A stretch of 64,000 bases of DNA. Source: Pseudomonas sp. GM74 (GTDB lineage: Bacteria; Pseudomonadota; Gammaproteobacteria; Pseudomonadales; Pseudomonadaceae). Position 1 is the first letter of the stretch. Each line of letters starts with the position of its first letter. The stretch covers positions 1 to 64,000 of the forward strand of contig NZ_AKJG01000103.1 in NCBI RefSeq assembly GCF_000282455.1, in the 5' to 3' direction. Positions 26,708 through 35,551 of this stretch are shown here, piece after piece. The position numbers and the translations under genes were made by a program. Below the pieces are notes generated by a model. It was not told where the DNA came from. It was given only the letters and a program-made list of their open reading frames with translations, and did no database searches.

Positions 26708-27049
26708 TCAGACTTTTCTGACGAACTCGGACTTGAGTTTCATCGGGCCGATGCCGTCGATCTTGCAATCGATGTCGTGATCGCCATCGCACAGGCGGAT
26801 GTTCTTGACCTTGGTGCCGACCTTGACCACCAAAGACGTGCCCTTGACCTTGAGGTCCTTGATCACGGTGATGGTGTCGCCGTCCTGCAGGACGTTGCCG
26901 ACCGAATCCTTTTTCACTGTGTCATCAGACACCGCTTCGGTTTCACCGCTGGCGGACCATTCGTGGGCGCACTCGGGGCAGATCAGTTGGGCGCCGTCTT
27001 CATAGGTGTATTCGGAATTGCATTTTGGGCAGGGTGGCAACGTGCTCAC
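26708..27049 (-). CDS. yjdM: PhnA/YjdM-family zinc-ribbon protein
   Basis: A 113-residue protein with an N-terminal zinc ribbon (C7, C10, C24, C27 in CPKC and CPEC) and a C-terminal KOW/SH3-like beta domain (about 50-113, LQDGDTITVIKDLKVKGTSL). The length matches E. coli YjdM (formerly PhnA, 111). Despite the old name it is not phosphonoacetate hydrolase, and its role is unclear. Single gene; AGGAGCC lies about nine bases before the ATG. A REP pair lies upstream. Confidence 0.92.
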   Translation of the reverse strand: MSTLPPCPKCNSEYTYEDGAQLICPECAHEWSASGETEAVSDDTVKKDSVGNVLQDGDTITVIKDLKVKGTSLVVKVGTKVKNIRLCDGDHDIDCKIDGIGPMKLKSEFVRKV

Positions 27050-27145
27050 TAAGGCTCCTTGGATTCAGGATCGCTAAAAGCGCACATTGTATAGGGTTTT
27101 AGGTGGGAGAGGGCACAGCGCAGGAAAACCTGTGGGGAACAATCC

Positions 27146-27235
27146 TGTGGGAGCGAGCTTGCTCGCGATGGCGTCCTTTCAGTCAACAACAATGTTGAAT
27201 GTAAGTGCTTGATCGCGAGCAAGCTCGCTCCCACA
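27146..27235. repeat. REP pair
   Basis: Inverted units TGTGGGAGCGAGCTTGCTCG and complement with a 35-base spacer containing TTTCAGTCAACAACAATG, between yjdM and ispB. Confidence 0.88.
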
Positions 27236-27251
27236 GGGTTTTGCAGTATTG

Positions 27252-28220
27252 TCAGTGCGTGCGGGCTACCGCAAATTCGCTCAGCTCAACCAGCGCATCG
27301 CGGTATTCGCTGGCAGGTAGCGCTTCGAGGCACTTGATCGCGCGGGCCACGTAATCTCGGGCCAGTTGTGCGGTGTACTCCAGCGAGCCCGAGGCTTCCA
27401 CGGCTTCGCGGATACTTTCCAGGTCTTCGATCCCGCCTTTCTGGATCGCCTTGCGCACCAGGGCGGCCTGTTCCGGCGTACCTTCGCGCATGGTGTAGAT
27501 CAGCGGCAGGGTCGGCTTGCCTTCGGCCAGGTCGTCACCGACGTTCTTGCCCAGGGTTTCGGCGTCGCCTTTGTAGTCGAGCAGGTCATCGACCAGCTGG
27601 AAGGCCACGCCCAGGTGATCACCGAATGTACGCAGGGCTTCTGCCTGTTCCGGTGAGGCCTGGCACAGGGCAGCGGCGCTGTGGGTCGAGGCTTCGAAGA
27701 GCATCGCGGTCTTGCCGCGGATGACTTCCATGTAGGTTTCTTCGGTGGTGCTGGCGTCACGAACCTTCGACAGTTGCAACACTTCGCCTTCGGCGATGAT
27801 GCGCGTGGCTTGCGAAAGGATCTTCATCACCGGCATCGAGCCCAGCTCGACCATCATTTCGAACGAGCGCGAATACAGGAAGTCGCCGACCAGCACGCTT
27901 GGCGCGTTGCCCCACATGGCGTTGGCGGTCGAGCGGCCACGGCGCATGCCGGACATGTCGACCACGTCGTCATGAAGCAGGGTCGCGGTGTGCAGGAACT
28001 CGATGGTGGCGGCCAGCAGACGCAGTTCGTCGCCTTCGCGCCCCAGGGCCTTGCCGCACAGCAACACTAATAAAGGACGCAGGCGTTTGCCGCCGGCCGA
28101 GGTAATGTAATCGCCGATTTTCGATACCAGCGGCACTCGAGAAGTCAGCTGCTTCTTGATGATGCCGTCGACGGCGCTAAAATCGTCCGCCACCGCGCGG
28201 TAGAAAGCTTGGGGTTGCAT
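27252..28220 (-). CDS. ispB: All-trans octa/nonaprenyl diphosphate synthase
   Basis: A 322-residue class I trans-prenyltransferase that extends farnesyl diphosphate with isopentenyl units to make the ubiquinone side chain. Both aspartate-rich motifs are present: DDVVD (84-88, in FLHTATLLHDDVVDMSGMRR) and DDLLD (211-215, in FQLVDDLLDYKGD). GGKRLRPLL (43-51) binds isopentenyl diphosphate. Pseudomonads make ubiquinone-9, so the product is probably nonaprenyl; chain length cannot be read safely. It is divergent from rplU-rpmA across a 240-bp gap, the arrangement also seen in E. coli. Confidence 0.95.
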   Translation of the reverse strand: MQPQAFYRAVADDFSAVDGIIKKQLTSRVPLVSKIGDYITSAGGKRLRPLLVLLCGKALGREGDELRLLAATIEFLHTATLLHDDVVDMSGMRRGRSTANAMWGNAPSVLVGDFLYSRSFEMMVELGSMPVMKILSQATRIIAEGEVLQLSKVRDASTTEETYMEVIRGKTAMLFEASTHSAAALCQASPEQAEALRTFGDHLGVAFQLVDDLLDYKGDAETLGKNVGDDLAEGKPTLPLIYTMREGTPEQAALVRKAIQKGGIEDLESIREAVEASGSLEYTAQLARDYVARAIKCLEALPASEYRDALVELSEFAVARTH

Positions 28221-28299
28221 CAGCGACAGTCGCTCCAGAAGGGTTGCGCGGCATGCTAGGACCCACGCTTGCAGGTGTCAAGGCGCGATGGACGGCCCC

Positions 28300-28328
28300 T
28301 TGCAAGGCGCTCGTGCCTTGCGTACAAT
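28300..28328 (+). promoter_or_regulatory. Sigma-70 promoter of rplU-rpmA
   Basis: TTGCAA at 28300-28305 and TACAAT at 28323-28328 are separated by 17 bp. The leader to the rplU start is about 125 bases, long enough for autogenous control, though I recognise no specific structure. Confidence 0.7.
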
Positions 28329-28459
28329 CGCGCACCCTGAACTTCCTGGGCAGCACCTGCCTTACGCAATTGCAAGCGGGCCTCCAGCCCCATGCAGCCA
28401 TGCCAGCCAATACCTCTTCTTATAAAGAGCTGGGTGAGCAGGATTATCGGAGAAATACC

Positions 28460-28774
28460 ATGTCTTATGCAGTAATCGTTACTGGCGGCAAGCAGTACAA
28501 AGTCGCCCCAGGTGAATACCTGAAGATCGAAAAACTGGAAGTCGCTACCGGCGAATCCGTTACCTTTGATCGCGTTCTGTTGGTTGCCAACGGTGACGAC
28601 GTGAATATCGGCGCTCCAGTTGTTGCTGGCGCTACCGTTGTGGCTGAAGTGATCTCCCAAGGTCGTCACGATAAAGTCCGCATCATCAAGTTCCGTCGCC
28701 GTAAGCACCACATGAAGCGTATGGGCCACCGCCAGTGGTACACCGAGATCAAAATCACCGGTATTCAGGCTTAA
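28460..28774 (+). CDS. rplU: 50S ribosomal protein L21
   Basis: 104 residues, of family length, a beta-barrel 23S rRNA-binding protein (MSYAVIVTGGKQYKV at the N-terminus, basic KFRRRKHHMKRMGHRQWYTE near the C-terminus). I start at ATG 28460 with GGAGA about six bases upstream; the longer open frame back to 28244 is non-coding leader. It is followed 35 bp later by rpmA, its universal partner. Confidence 0.98.
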   Translation: MSYAVIVTGGKQYKVAPGEYLKIEKLEVATGESVTFDRVLLVANGDDVNIGAPVVAGATVVAEVISQGRHDKVRIIKFRRRKHHMKRMGHRQWYTEIKITGIQA

Positions 28775-28809
28775 TTACAGCCTAATTCCTCACTAGGAGA
28801 ATTGAACTC

Positions 28810-29067
28810 ATGGCACACAAAAAAGCTGGTGGTAGTACCCGTAACGGTCGCGACTCAGAAGCCAAACGCCTTGGCGTGAAGATGTATGGCGGCCAGGCTA
28901 TCAAAGCAGGCAACATCATCGTGCGTCAGCGCGGCACCCAATTCCACGCTGGCTACGGCGTTGGCATGGGTAAAGATCACACCCTCTTCGCTAAAGTCGA
29001 AGGCGTGATCAAGTTCGAAGTAAAAGGCGCCTTCGGTCGTCGTTACGTGAGCGTAGTCGCAGCTTAA
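28810..29067 (+). CDS. rpmA: 50S ribosomal protein L27
   Basis: 85 residues. The N-terminal tail MAHKKAGGSTRNGRDSEAKR reaches toward the peptidyl-transferase centre in the ribosome, and GVKMYGGQAIKAGNIIVRQR is the family core. There is no Firmicute-type cleavable extension. AGGAG lies about eight bases before the ATG. It is second in rplU-rpmA, with a terminator just after it. Confidence 0.98.
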   Translation: MAHKKAGGSTRNGRDSEAKRLGVKMYGGQAIKAGNIIVRQRGTQFHAGYGVGMGKDHTLFAKVEGVIKFEVKGAFGRRYVSVVAA

Positions 29068-29082
29068 TTGCGCGATCGCTGG

Positions 29083-29111
29083 AAAAGCCCTGTCTCGCGA
29101 CGGGGCTTTTT
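29083..29111 (+). terminator. rplU-rpmA terminator
   Basis: AAAAGCCC and GGGCTTTT pair around a loop that can itself pair (GTC/GAC), followed by TTTTT, 16 bp after the rpmA stop. Confidence 0.88.
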
Positions 29112-29262
29112 CGTTTGTGGGGTGAGTCTCTTGCAAAGCTGTTTGTATGGGCTGTCGGCGTACGATGTAGGTGTCGTGGTTCAGGGTCGCTGCGCTCATT
29201 TTTGCAAGAGTCTTATGTCTTGATTGTTTTTCGGCTCGTCCGTATGGCGAGAGGCGTTTGTT

Positions 29263-30486
29263 ATGAAGTTTGTTGATGAAGTATCGATTCGCGTAAAGGC
29301 TGGTGACGGCGGCAATGGCGCCATGAGTTTCCGTCGGGAAAAATTTATCGAGAACGGTGGCCCGAACGGCGGTGATGGCGGTGACGGCGGTTCCATCTAC
29401 ATGATGGCCGACGAAAACCTCAACACCCTGGTGGACTACCGTTACACCCGGCACTTCGATGCCGAGCGTGGCTCCAACGGCGGCAGCACCGACTGCACCG
29501 GCAAGAAGGGTGAAGACCTGATCCTGCGCGTTCCGGTCGGCACCACGGTGATCGACTCCGCGACTCAGGAAGTCATCGGCGACCTGACCAAGGCCGGTCA
29601 GAAATTGATGGTGGTGCAGGGCGGCTGGCACGGTCTGGGCAACACCCGATTCAAATCCAGTACCAACCGTGCGCCGCGCCAGACCACTCCGGGCAAGCCG
29701 GGTGAGCAGCGCGACCTGAAGCTGGAAATGAAAGTGCTGGCTGACGTCGGTCTGCTGGGTTTGCCGAACGCCGGTAAAAGTACCTTTATCCGTTCGGTTT
29801 CGGCAGCCAAGCCGAAGGTTGCCGACTACCCGTTCACCACGCTGGTGCCGAACCTGGGTGTGGTCAGCGTCGATCGCTGGAAGAGCTTCGTCATTGCCGA
29901 TATTCCGGGTTTGATCGAAGGCGCTTCCGAAGGTGCTGGTCTGGGCATTCGCTTCCTCAAGCACTTGGCGCGTACGCGTCTGCTGCTGCACCTTGTGGAC
30001 ATGGCGCCGCTGGATGACGCCAGCGCACCGGATGCCGCTGAAGTGATCGTCAACGAGCTGATCAAGTTCAGCCCGTCCCTGGCAGAGCGTGATCGCTGGC
30101 TGGTCCTGAACAAGTGCGACCAGATCCTTGATGAAGAGCACGATGCTCGCGTCAAGGAAATCGTTGATCGCCTGGAATGGACGGGCCCGGTCTACGTGAT
30201 CTCGGCCATCTCCAAGCTCGGTACCGAGCGTCTGTGCCACGACATCATGCGTTACATGGAAGATCGTGCTGATCGCCTGGCCAATGATCCGGCCTACAAG
30301 GAAGAGCTGGCCGATCTCGATCAGCGCATCGAAGATGAAGCTCGCGCGCAATTGCAGGCGCTGGATGACAAGCGTGCCCTGCGTCGCAGCGGCGTGAAGT
30401 CGGTCCACGACATCGGCGACGATGATTGGGACGAAGAAGATGTGGATGACGAAGACGGTCCGGAAATCATTTACGTGCGTGACTGA
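29263..30486 (+). CDS. obg: Obg/CgtA GTPase
   Basis: A 407-residue essential GTPase linked to 50S assembly and stress signalling. The glycine-rich Obg fold (1-158, KFIENGGPNGGDGGDGGSIY) is followed by a G domain with GLPNAGKST (about 166-174), DIPGLIEGASEGAGLG (switch II), NKCD and a SAI motif. The acidic C-terminal tail (DDDWDEEDVDDEDGPE) is typical of gamma-proteobacterial Obg. ATG 29263 has GAGAGG nine bases upstream. It follows rpmA after a terminator, so it probably has its own promoter in the 195-bp gap. Confidence 0.97.
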   Translation: MKFVDEVSIRVKAGDGGNGAMSFRREKFIENGGPNGGDGGDGGSIYMMADENLNTLVDYRYTRHFDAERGSNGGSTDCTGKKGEDLILRVPVGTTVIDSATQEVIGDLTKAGQKLMVVQGGWHGLGNTRFKSSTNRAPRQTTPGKPGEQRDLKLEMKVLADVGLLGLPNAGKSTFIRSVSAAKPKVADYPFTTLVPNLGVVSVDRWKSFVIADIPGLIEGASEGAGLGIRFLKHLARTRLLLHLVDMAPLDDASAPDAAEVIVNELIKFSPSLAERDRWLVLNKCDQILDEEHDARVKEIVDRLEWTGPVYVISAISKLGTERLCHDIMRYMEDRADRLANDPAYKEELADLDQRIEDEARAQLQALDDKRALRRSGVKSVHDIGDDDWDEEDVDDEDGPEIIYVRD

Positions 30487-30506
30487 TTCGTTGCGATAAA
30501 CTTAAG

Positions 30507-30530
30507 CGCCGCTCAATCGAGCGGCGTTTT
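30507..30530 (+). terminator. obg terminator
   Basis: CGCCGCTC, loop AATC, GAGCGGCG, then TTTT, 21 bp after the obg stop. The T run is short, so some read-through into proB is possible. Confidence 0.8.
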
Positions 30531-30623
30531 GGTATCTGGAAATCGATTGTTGGTCACGAATAACCACGAATAACGTCACGGGCAGCGCTGGGTCGCGGTG
30601 CCCTCAAGCTAAGGTTGAAGATG

Positions 30624-31742
30624 ATGCGGAGCAAGGTGACAGGTGCGCAGCGTTGGGTCGTGAAGATCGGCAGCGCTTTGCTGACGGCGGACGGCAAAGG
30701 CCTGGATCGCGCGGCAATGGGTGTCTGGGTTGACCAGATGGTGGCCTTGCATGAGGCGGGTGTCGAGCTGGTGCTGGTGTCCTCCGGGGCGGTGGCGGCC
30801 GGTATGAGCCGTTTGGGCTGGACCTCGCGACCCAGTGCGATGCACGAGCTTCAGGCTGCCGCCGCAATCGGTCAGATGGGGTTGGTGCAGGCCTGGGAGT
30901 CGAGCTTTGCCGAGCATGGCCGGCATACCGCGCAGATTCTCCTGACTCACGATGACTTGTCCGACCGCAAGCGCTACCTGAACGCCCGCAGCACCTTGCG
31001 TGCGTTGGTCGAGCTGAAGGTCATTCCGGTGATCAACGAGAACGACACCGTGGTCACCGACGAAATCCGTTTTGGCGACAACGACACCCTGGCGGCGCTG
31101 GTGGCCAACCTGGTCGAGGCTGACTTGCTGGTGATCCTGACAGATCGCGACGGCATGTTCGACGCCGATCCGCGCAACAATCCGGATGCCCAGCTGATTT
31201 ACGAGGCGCGTGCCGATGATCCGGCGCTCGACGCGGTAGCGGGCGGCACTGGTGGTGCGCTGGGGCGTGGTGGCATGCAGACCAAATTGCGTGCTGCGCG
31301 TCTGGCGGCCCGTTCCGGCGCTCACACCATCATCGTTGGTGGTCGTATTGAACGTGTGCTGGATCGCCTCAAGGCGGGTGAGCGCATTGGCACTCTGCTG
31401 TCGCCGGAGCGCGGCATGCTGGCGGCGCGCAAGCAGTGGCTGGCCGGTCATCTGCAAACCCGTGGCACCCTGGTGCTGGATGCGGGGGCGGTGACCGCTT
31501 TGTCCCAGGGCAACAAGAGCTTGCTGCCGGTTGGGGTCAAGTTGGTGCAGGGCAGCTTCCGTCGCGGCGAGATGGTGGTCTGCGTGGCGCCGGATGGTCG
31601 CGAGATTGCCCGTGGCCTGGCCAACTACAGTGCGCTGGAAGCGCAAAAAATCATCGGTCAGTCGTCCGAGGCGATTGTCGGTCTGTTGGGTTACATGGCG
31701 GAACCGGAACTGGTTCACCGCGATAACCTGATCCTGGTCTGA
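30624..31742 (+). CDS. proB: Glutamate 5-kinase
   Basis: First step of proline synthesis: ATP-dependent phosphorylation of glutamate at the gamma position. 372 residues, with an amino-acid kinase domain (about 8-260; WVVKIGSALLTADG, INENDTVVTDEIRFGDND, GGTGGALGRGGMQTKLRAA) and a C-terminal PUA domain (about 278-355; GTLVLDAGAVTAL). There are tandem ATGs at 30621 and 30624; I choose the second, with AAGG nine bases upstream and an N-terminus MRSKVTGAQRW like other pseudomonads. It follows obg as in P. aeruginosa, with creA 12 bp downstream in the same direction. Confidence 0.97.
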   Translation: MRSKVTGAQRWVVKIGSALLTADGKGLDRAAMGVWVDQMVALHEAGVELVLVSSGAVAAGMSRLGWTSRPSAMHELQAAAAIGQMGLVQAWESSFAEHGRHTAQILLTHDDLSDRKRYLNARSTLRALVELKVIPVINENDTVVTDEIRFGDNDTLAALVANLVEADLLVILTDRDGMFDADPRNNPDAQLIYEARADDPALDAVAGGTGGALGRGGMQTKLRAARLAARSGAHTIIVGGRIERVLDRLKAGERIGTLLSPERGMLAARKQWLAGHLQTRGTLVLDAGAVTALSQGNKSLLPVGVKLVQGSFRRGEMVVCVAPDGREIARGLANYSALEAQKIIGQSSEAIVGLLGYMAEPELVHRDNLILV

Positions 31743-31754
31743 AGGAATACCTGA

Positions 31755-32219
31755 ATGCGCGTGGCAAAAGGATTGTTGGGGTTGCTGTTGGCGATGCCGC
31801 TGCTGGCTTCGGCCGAAGAGATCGGTCAGGTGTCGACGGTGTTCAAGTTCGTCGGGCCGAACGACCGGATCGTGGTCGAGGCCTTTGATGATCCCAAGGT
31901 CGATGGCGTGACCTGCTACCTTTCGCGCGCCAAGACCGGTGGGGTGAAGGGCGGTCTTGGTTTGGCCGAGGATCGAGCCGAAGCATCTATCGCTTGCCGG
32001 CAGGTCGGGCCGATCAGCTTCAAGGGTGAGCTCAAGGATGGCGATGAGGTGTTCAAGGAGCGCACGTCCCTGGTGTTCAAGACCATGCAGGTGGTGCGCT
32101 TCCTCGACAAGAAGCGCAATACACTGGTGTATCTGGTGTATAGCGATCGCTTGATCGAAGGCAGTCCGCAGAATGCGGTGACGGCGATTCCGATTTTGCC
32201 GTGGGCGCACGCCCAGTAA
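31755..32219 (+). CDS. creA: CreA-family periplasmic protein
   Basis: A 154-residue exported protein with a signal peptide (MRVAKGLLGLLLAMPLLASAEE). The family core GPNDRIVVEAFDDPKVDGVT, CYLSRAKTGG and IACRQVGPI includes two cysteines (CYL and ACR) likely to be bonded. CreA is conserved across proteobacteria without a known function. It starts 12 bp after proB and is probably co-transcribed with it. GAAGGAATACCTGA supplies the ribosome site. Confidence 0.92.
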   Translation: MRVAKGLLGLLLAMPLLASAEEIGQVSTVFKFVGPNDRIVVEAFDDPKVDGVTCYLSRAKTGGVKGGLGLAEDRAEASIACRQVGPISFKGELKDGDEVFKERTSLVFKTMQVVRFLDKKRNTLVYLVYSDRLIEGSPQNAVTAIPILPWAHAQ

Positions 32220-32236
32220 TTTGACGCAAATCCAAT

Positions 32237-32326
32237 TGTGGGAGCGGGCTTGCTCGCGAAAGTGTTGAATCAGTCAATATTGATGTCGACTGACACGCCG
32301 CTTTCGCGAGCAAGCCCGCTCCCACA
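32237..32326. repeat. REP pair (REPIN type)
   Basis: Inverted units with the spacer CAGTCAATATTGATGTCGAC then TGACAC, nearly the same spacer as at 1308-1397. It lies between convergent creA and rpsT. Confidence 0.9.
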
Positions 32327-32360
32327 GTTTTTTGTGTGTCCATCAAATTGCAGGCAATAA

Positions 32361-32386
32361 AAAACCGACCCTGAGGTCGGCTTTTT
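32361..32386 (-). terminator. rpsT terminator
   Basis: On the minus strand AAAAAGCCGACC, loop TCAG, GGTCGGTTTTTT, 15 bp after the rpsT stop. Confidence 0.9.
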
Positions 32387-32400
32387 AATGAACGAGTCGC

Positions 32401-32679
32401 TTAGGCAGCGGCGGCAACGTTCAGGGCCTTAACGTGGCCATTCAGGCGGCTCTTATGACGAGCGGCCTTGTTCTTGTGGATGATGCCTTTATCGGCCATA
32501 CGGTCGATAACTGGCACAGCCAGAACGTAAGCAGCTTGAGCTTTGGCAGCGTCTTTTGCGTCGATGGCCTTAACTACATTCTTGATGTAGGTACGAACCA
32601 TGGAACGCAGGCTGGCGTTGTGGCTGCGACGCTTCTCAGCCTGTTTTGCACGTTTTTTGGCGGAAGGTGAGTTGGCCAC
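32401..32679 (-). CDS. rpsT: 30S ribosomal protein S20
   Basis: A 92-residue, strongly basic three-helix protein that binds 16S rRNA (ANSPSAKKRAKQAEKRRSHN at the N-terminus). The start is GTG at 32679 with GAGGAG upstream; no ATG fits. In E. coli rpsT also uses a non-ATG start as part of translational autoregulation, so this may be a retained control feature. It is divergent from murJ across 250 bp and has its own terminator. Confidence 0.97.
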   Translation of the reverse strand: MANSPSAKKRAKQAEKRRSHNASLRSMVRTYIKNVVKAIDAKDAAKAQAAYVLAVPVIDRMADKGIIHKNKAARHKSRLNGHVKALNVAAAA

Positions 32680-32931
32680 CGTCGAGCTCCTCGAAAGACT
32701 TTTTAGGAAATAGCAAACAAAATAGGCCGCGAATCATGCCGATGAGTTGAGGTCTTGTCAAGGGCGGTTGAGACGTTCCGCTAAGTGGTAGGTGAAGCAA
32801 GCTTGGAGATTTCTTTCCAGCGTGCGACCTGTAAACTCGCGAGCTTTGGCTCTGTGCTGTTGCGGCGCGGAGTATCGCATAAGTAGGCGCTTAGTTCGCC
32901 TGCTGTTTATCGACAGGCACAAACTCTTTCA

Positions 32932-34470
32932 ATGAATCTGCTCAAATCGTTGGCCGCCGTCAGCTCTATCACGATGCTTTCCCGGGTTCTGGGGTTTGTT
33001 CGTGACACCCTCATTGCGCGTACATTTGGCGCGGGAATGGCGACCGACGCCTTCTTTATCGCCTTCAAATTGCCCAATCTGTTGCGGCGGATCTTTGCCG
33101 AGGGGGCGTTTTCCCAGGCATTCGTGCCGATTCTTGCGGAATACAAAAGCCAGCAAGGCGAAGAGGCGACCCGAACGTTCATTGCCTATGTCTCGGGCCT
33201 GTTGACGCTGGTGCTGGCGCTGGTCACGGTGTTGGGCATGCTGGCCGCACCCTGGGTCATCTGGGTGACGGCACCGGGATTCACCAATACCCCGGAAAAA
33301 TTCGAGCTCACTTCCAACCTGTTACGGGTGACCTTTCCTTACATATTGCTGATTTCCCTGTCGTCGCTGGCGGGCGCAATCCTCAATACCTGGAACCGTT
33401 TTTCGGTGCCAGCCTTCGTGCCGACGCTGCTCAACGTCAGCATGATTATTTTTTCGCTGTTCCTGACACCGTATTTCGATCCGCCCGTAATGGCGCTTGG
33501 CTGGGCGGTTCTGGTGGGCGGGCTGGCGCAATTGCTCTACCAGCTGCCGCACCTGAAAAAGATCGGCATGCTGGTGTTGCCGCGCCTGAACCTGCGTGAC
33601 AGCGGTGTATGGCGCGTCATGAAGCAAATGTTGCCGGCCATTCTCGGTGTCTCGGTGAGTCAGATTTCGTTGATCATCAACACCATTTTCGCTTCGTTCC
33701 TGGTCGCAGGTTCCGTGTCCTGGATGTACTACGCCGACCGATTGATGGAGTTGCCGTCCGGCGTGTTGGGCGTGGCGCTGGGGACGATTCTGCTGCCGAC
33801 CCTGGCCAAGACTTACGCCAACAAGGATCGTCACGAGTATTCGCGGATCCTCGACTGGGGGCTGCGCCTGTGTTTCGTGCTGGTATTGCCTTGCGCCCTG
33901 GCGCTGGGGATTCTGGCGGAGCCGCTGACGGTTTCGCTGTTCCAGTACGGTCAGTTCGACGCCCATGATGCGGCCATGACCCAGCGCGCGTTGATCGCCT
34001 ATTCCGTCGGATTGCTCGGGATTATCGTGATCAAAGTGCTGGCGCCGGGCTTTTATGCGCAACAAAACATCCGTACGCCGGTAAAAATCGCGATTTTCAC
34101 CCTGGTGGTCACACAATTGTTCAACCTGATGCTGATCGGTCCGCTGGCTCACGCGGGACTGGCGCTCGCCATCAGCGCCGGCGCCTGCCTCAATGCAGGG
34201 CTGCTCTTCTATCAACTGCGTAAACAGCAGATGTATCAGCCGCAACCGGGCTGGGCAAAGTTCTGCTTCAAGCTGGTGATTGCGGTCGCGGTGATGTCCG
34301 GCGTGTTGCTGGCAGGGATGCATTTCATGCCGGCCTGGGGTGAGGGGCAGATGCTTGAGCGTTTCCTGCGTCTGGGTGCCTTGGTCGTTGCCGGTGTGGT
34401 GGCTTATTTCGGCATGTTAGTGTTGATGGGCTTCCGTTTGCGCGACTTCAATCGCAAGGCGCTGGGCTGA
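32932..34470 (+). CDS. murJ: Lipid II flippase MurJ (MviN)
   Basis: A 512-residue inner-membrane protein of the MOP superfamily with about 14 membrane helices. It flips the peptidoglycan precursor lipid II to the periplasm and is essential. Hallmarks are MLSRVLGFVRDTLIARTFGA, AFFIAFKLPNLLRRIFAEGA (with arginines lining the cavity) and VALGTILLPTLAK. The length matches E. coli MurJ (511). ATG 32932 follows ACTCTTTCA with no strong ribosome site. It is divergent from rpsT, with ribF downstream, as in P. aeruginosa. Confidence 0.97.
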   Translation: MNLLKSLAAVSSITMLSRVLGFVRDTLIARTFGAGMATDAFFIAFKLPNLLRRIFAEGAFSQAFVPILAEYKSQQGEEATRTFIAYVSGLLTLVLALVTVLGMLAAPWVIWVTAPGFTNTPEKFELTSNLLRVTFPYILLISLSSLAGAILNTWNRFSVPAFVPTLLNVSMIIFSLFLTPYFDPPVMALGWAVLVGGLAQLLYQLPHLKKIGMLVLPRLNLRDSGVWRVMKQMLPAILGVSVSQISLIINTIFASFLVAGSVSWMYYADRLMELPSGVLGVALGTILLPTLAKTYANKDRHEYSRILDWGLRLCFVLVLPCALALGILAEPLTVSLFQYGQFDAHDAAMTQRALIAYSVGLLGIIVIKVLAPGFYAQQNIRTPVKIAIFTLVVTQLFNLMLIGPLAHAGLALAISAGACLNAGLLFYQLRKQQMYQPQPGWAKFCFKLVIAVAVMSGVLLAGMHFMPAWGEGQMLERFLRLGALVVAGVVAYFGMLVLMGFRLRDFNRKALG

Positions 34471-34599
34471 GGTTCTGGTCTCGATAAACACGGGCGAGCC
34501 GGCGGTTTTGTCGGCTCGATCACTTTGGGTTACGGTGTTGCCTGTCGTCGGCCGCCGGGTGTGGTTATAATCGACCACTTTATGAGCAAGAAGCGCGTT

Positions 34600-35538
34600 A
34601 TGCAGCTGGTTCGAGGCCTCCACAATCTGCGCCCTCAGCATCGGGGCTGTGTCGCCACTATTGGCAACTTTGACGGTGTACACCGTGGTCACCAGGCTAT
34701 CCTGGCGCGGCTGCGTGAGCGTGCGCTCGAGTTGGGCGTGCCCAGTTGCGTGGTGATTTTCGAGCCGCAGCCGCGAGAATTCTTCGCTCCGGACACCGCT
34801 CCGGCCCGTCTGGCCCGCTTGCGGGACAAGCTGCAGCTGCTGGCGGCAGAAGGCGTCGATCGTGTGCTGTGCCTGGCGTTCAACCAGCGCCTGAGCAAGC
34901 TCAGCGCCAGCGAGTTCGTCGATACCATTCTGGTGGATGGCCTTGGCGTCCAGCACCTGGAGGTCGGCGATGATTTCCGTTTCGGCTGTGACCGAGCGGG
35001 AGATTTCGATTTCCTGCAACAAGCCGGTATCGTTCAGGGCTTTACCGTCGAGGCGGCGCAAACCGTTGAACTGGGCGGTATTCGCGTCAGCAGCACTCAG
35101 GTCCGCAATGCCCTGGCCGCAGCTGATTTTGCCTTGGCCGAGCGACTGCTAGGTCGGCCGTTCCAGATTACCGGGCGGGTGCTGCACGGCCAGAAGCTGG
35201 CTCGCCAGTTGGGTACGCCCACGGCCAACATACAACTCAAGCGCCGTCGCGTTCCGCTTTCCGGGGTTTACCTGGTCAACGTCGACATCGACGGCAAGAC
35301 CTGGCCAGGCGTCGCCAACATCGGCGTGCGGCCAACGGTACAAGGTGATGGCAAGGCCCACCTCGAAATACATCTTTTAGATTTTGCCGGCGATCTGTAT
35401 GACCGGCGTTTAACGGTGGTTTTCCACCACAAGCTGCGCGAAGAGCAGCGTTTCGCCTCTCTGGAGGCGTTGAAAACGGCGATCAACGCGGACGTCGCCG
35501 CCGCCCGTGCACTAGCCGCACCTAGCGCCCATCGCTAA
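34600..35538 (+). CDS. ribF: Bifunctional riboflavin kinase/FAD synthetase
   Basis: Makes FMN then FAD from riboflavin. 312 residues: an N-terminal FMN adenylyltransferase domain (about 15-180; TIGNFDGVHRGHQAIL, GGIRVSSTQVRNAL) and a C-terminal riboflavin kinase domain (about 185-305; GTPTANIQLKR, GVYLVNVDIDGKTWPGVANI). I start at ATG 34600 (MQLVRGLHNLRPQH), matching the usual N-terminus; an in-frame ATG at 34582 would add six residues. A TATAAT box at 34566-34571 may be the -10 of a promoter for ribF-ileS-lspA-fkpB. Confidence 0.96.
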   Translation: MQLVRGLHNLRPQHRGCVATIGNFDGVHRGHQAILARLRERALELGVPSCVVIFEPQPREFFAPDTAPARLARLRDKLQLLAAEGVDRVLCLAFNQRLSKLSASEFVDTILVDGLGVQHLEVGDDFRFGCDRAGDFDFLQQAGIVQGFTVEAAQTVELGGIRVSSTQVRNALAAADFALAERLLGRPFQITGRVLHGQKLARQLGTPTANIQLKRRRVPLSGVYLVNVDIDGKTWPGVANIGVRPTVQGDGKAHLEIHLLDFAGDLYDRRLTVVFHHKLREEQRFASLEALKTAINADVAAARALAAPSAHR

Positions 35539-35551
35539 TGAAGAGCCTTAA

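Noticed and set aside
34495..34518. CGAGCCG/CGGCTCG hairpin after murJ considered as a terminator
   Set aside because: Seven-base stem with no T run; too weak to call.
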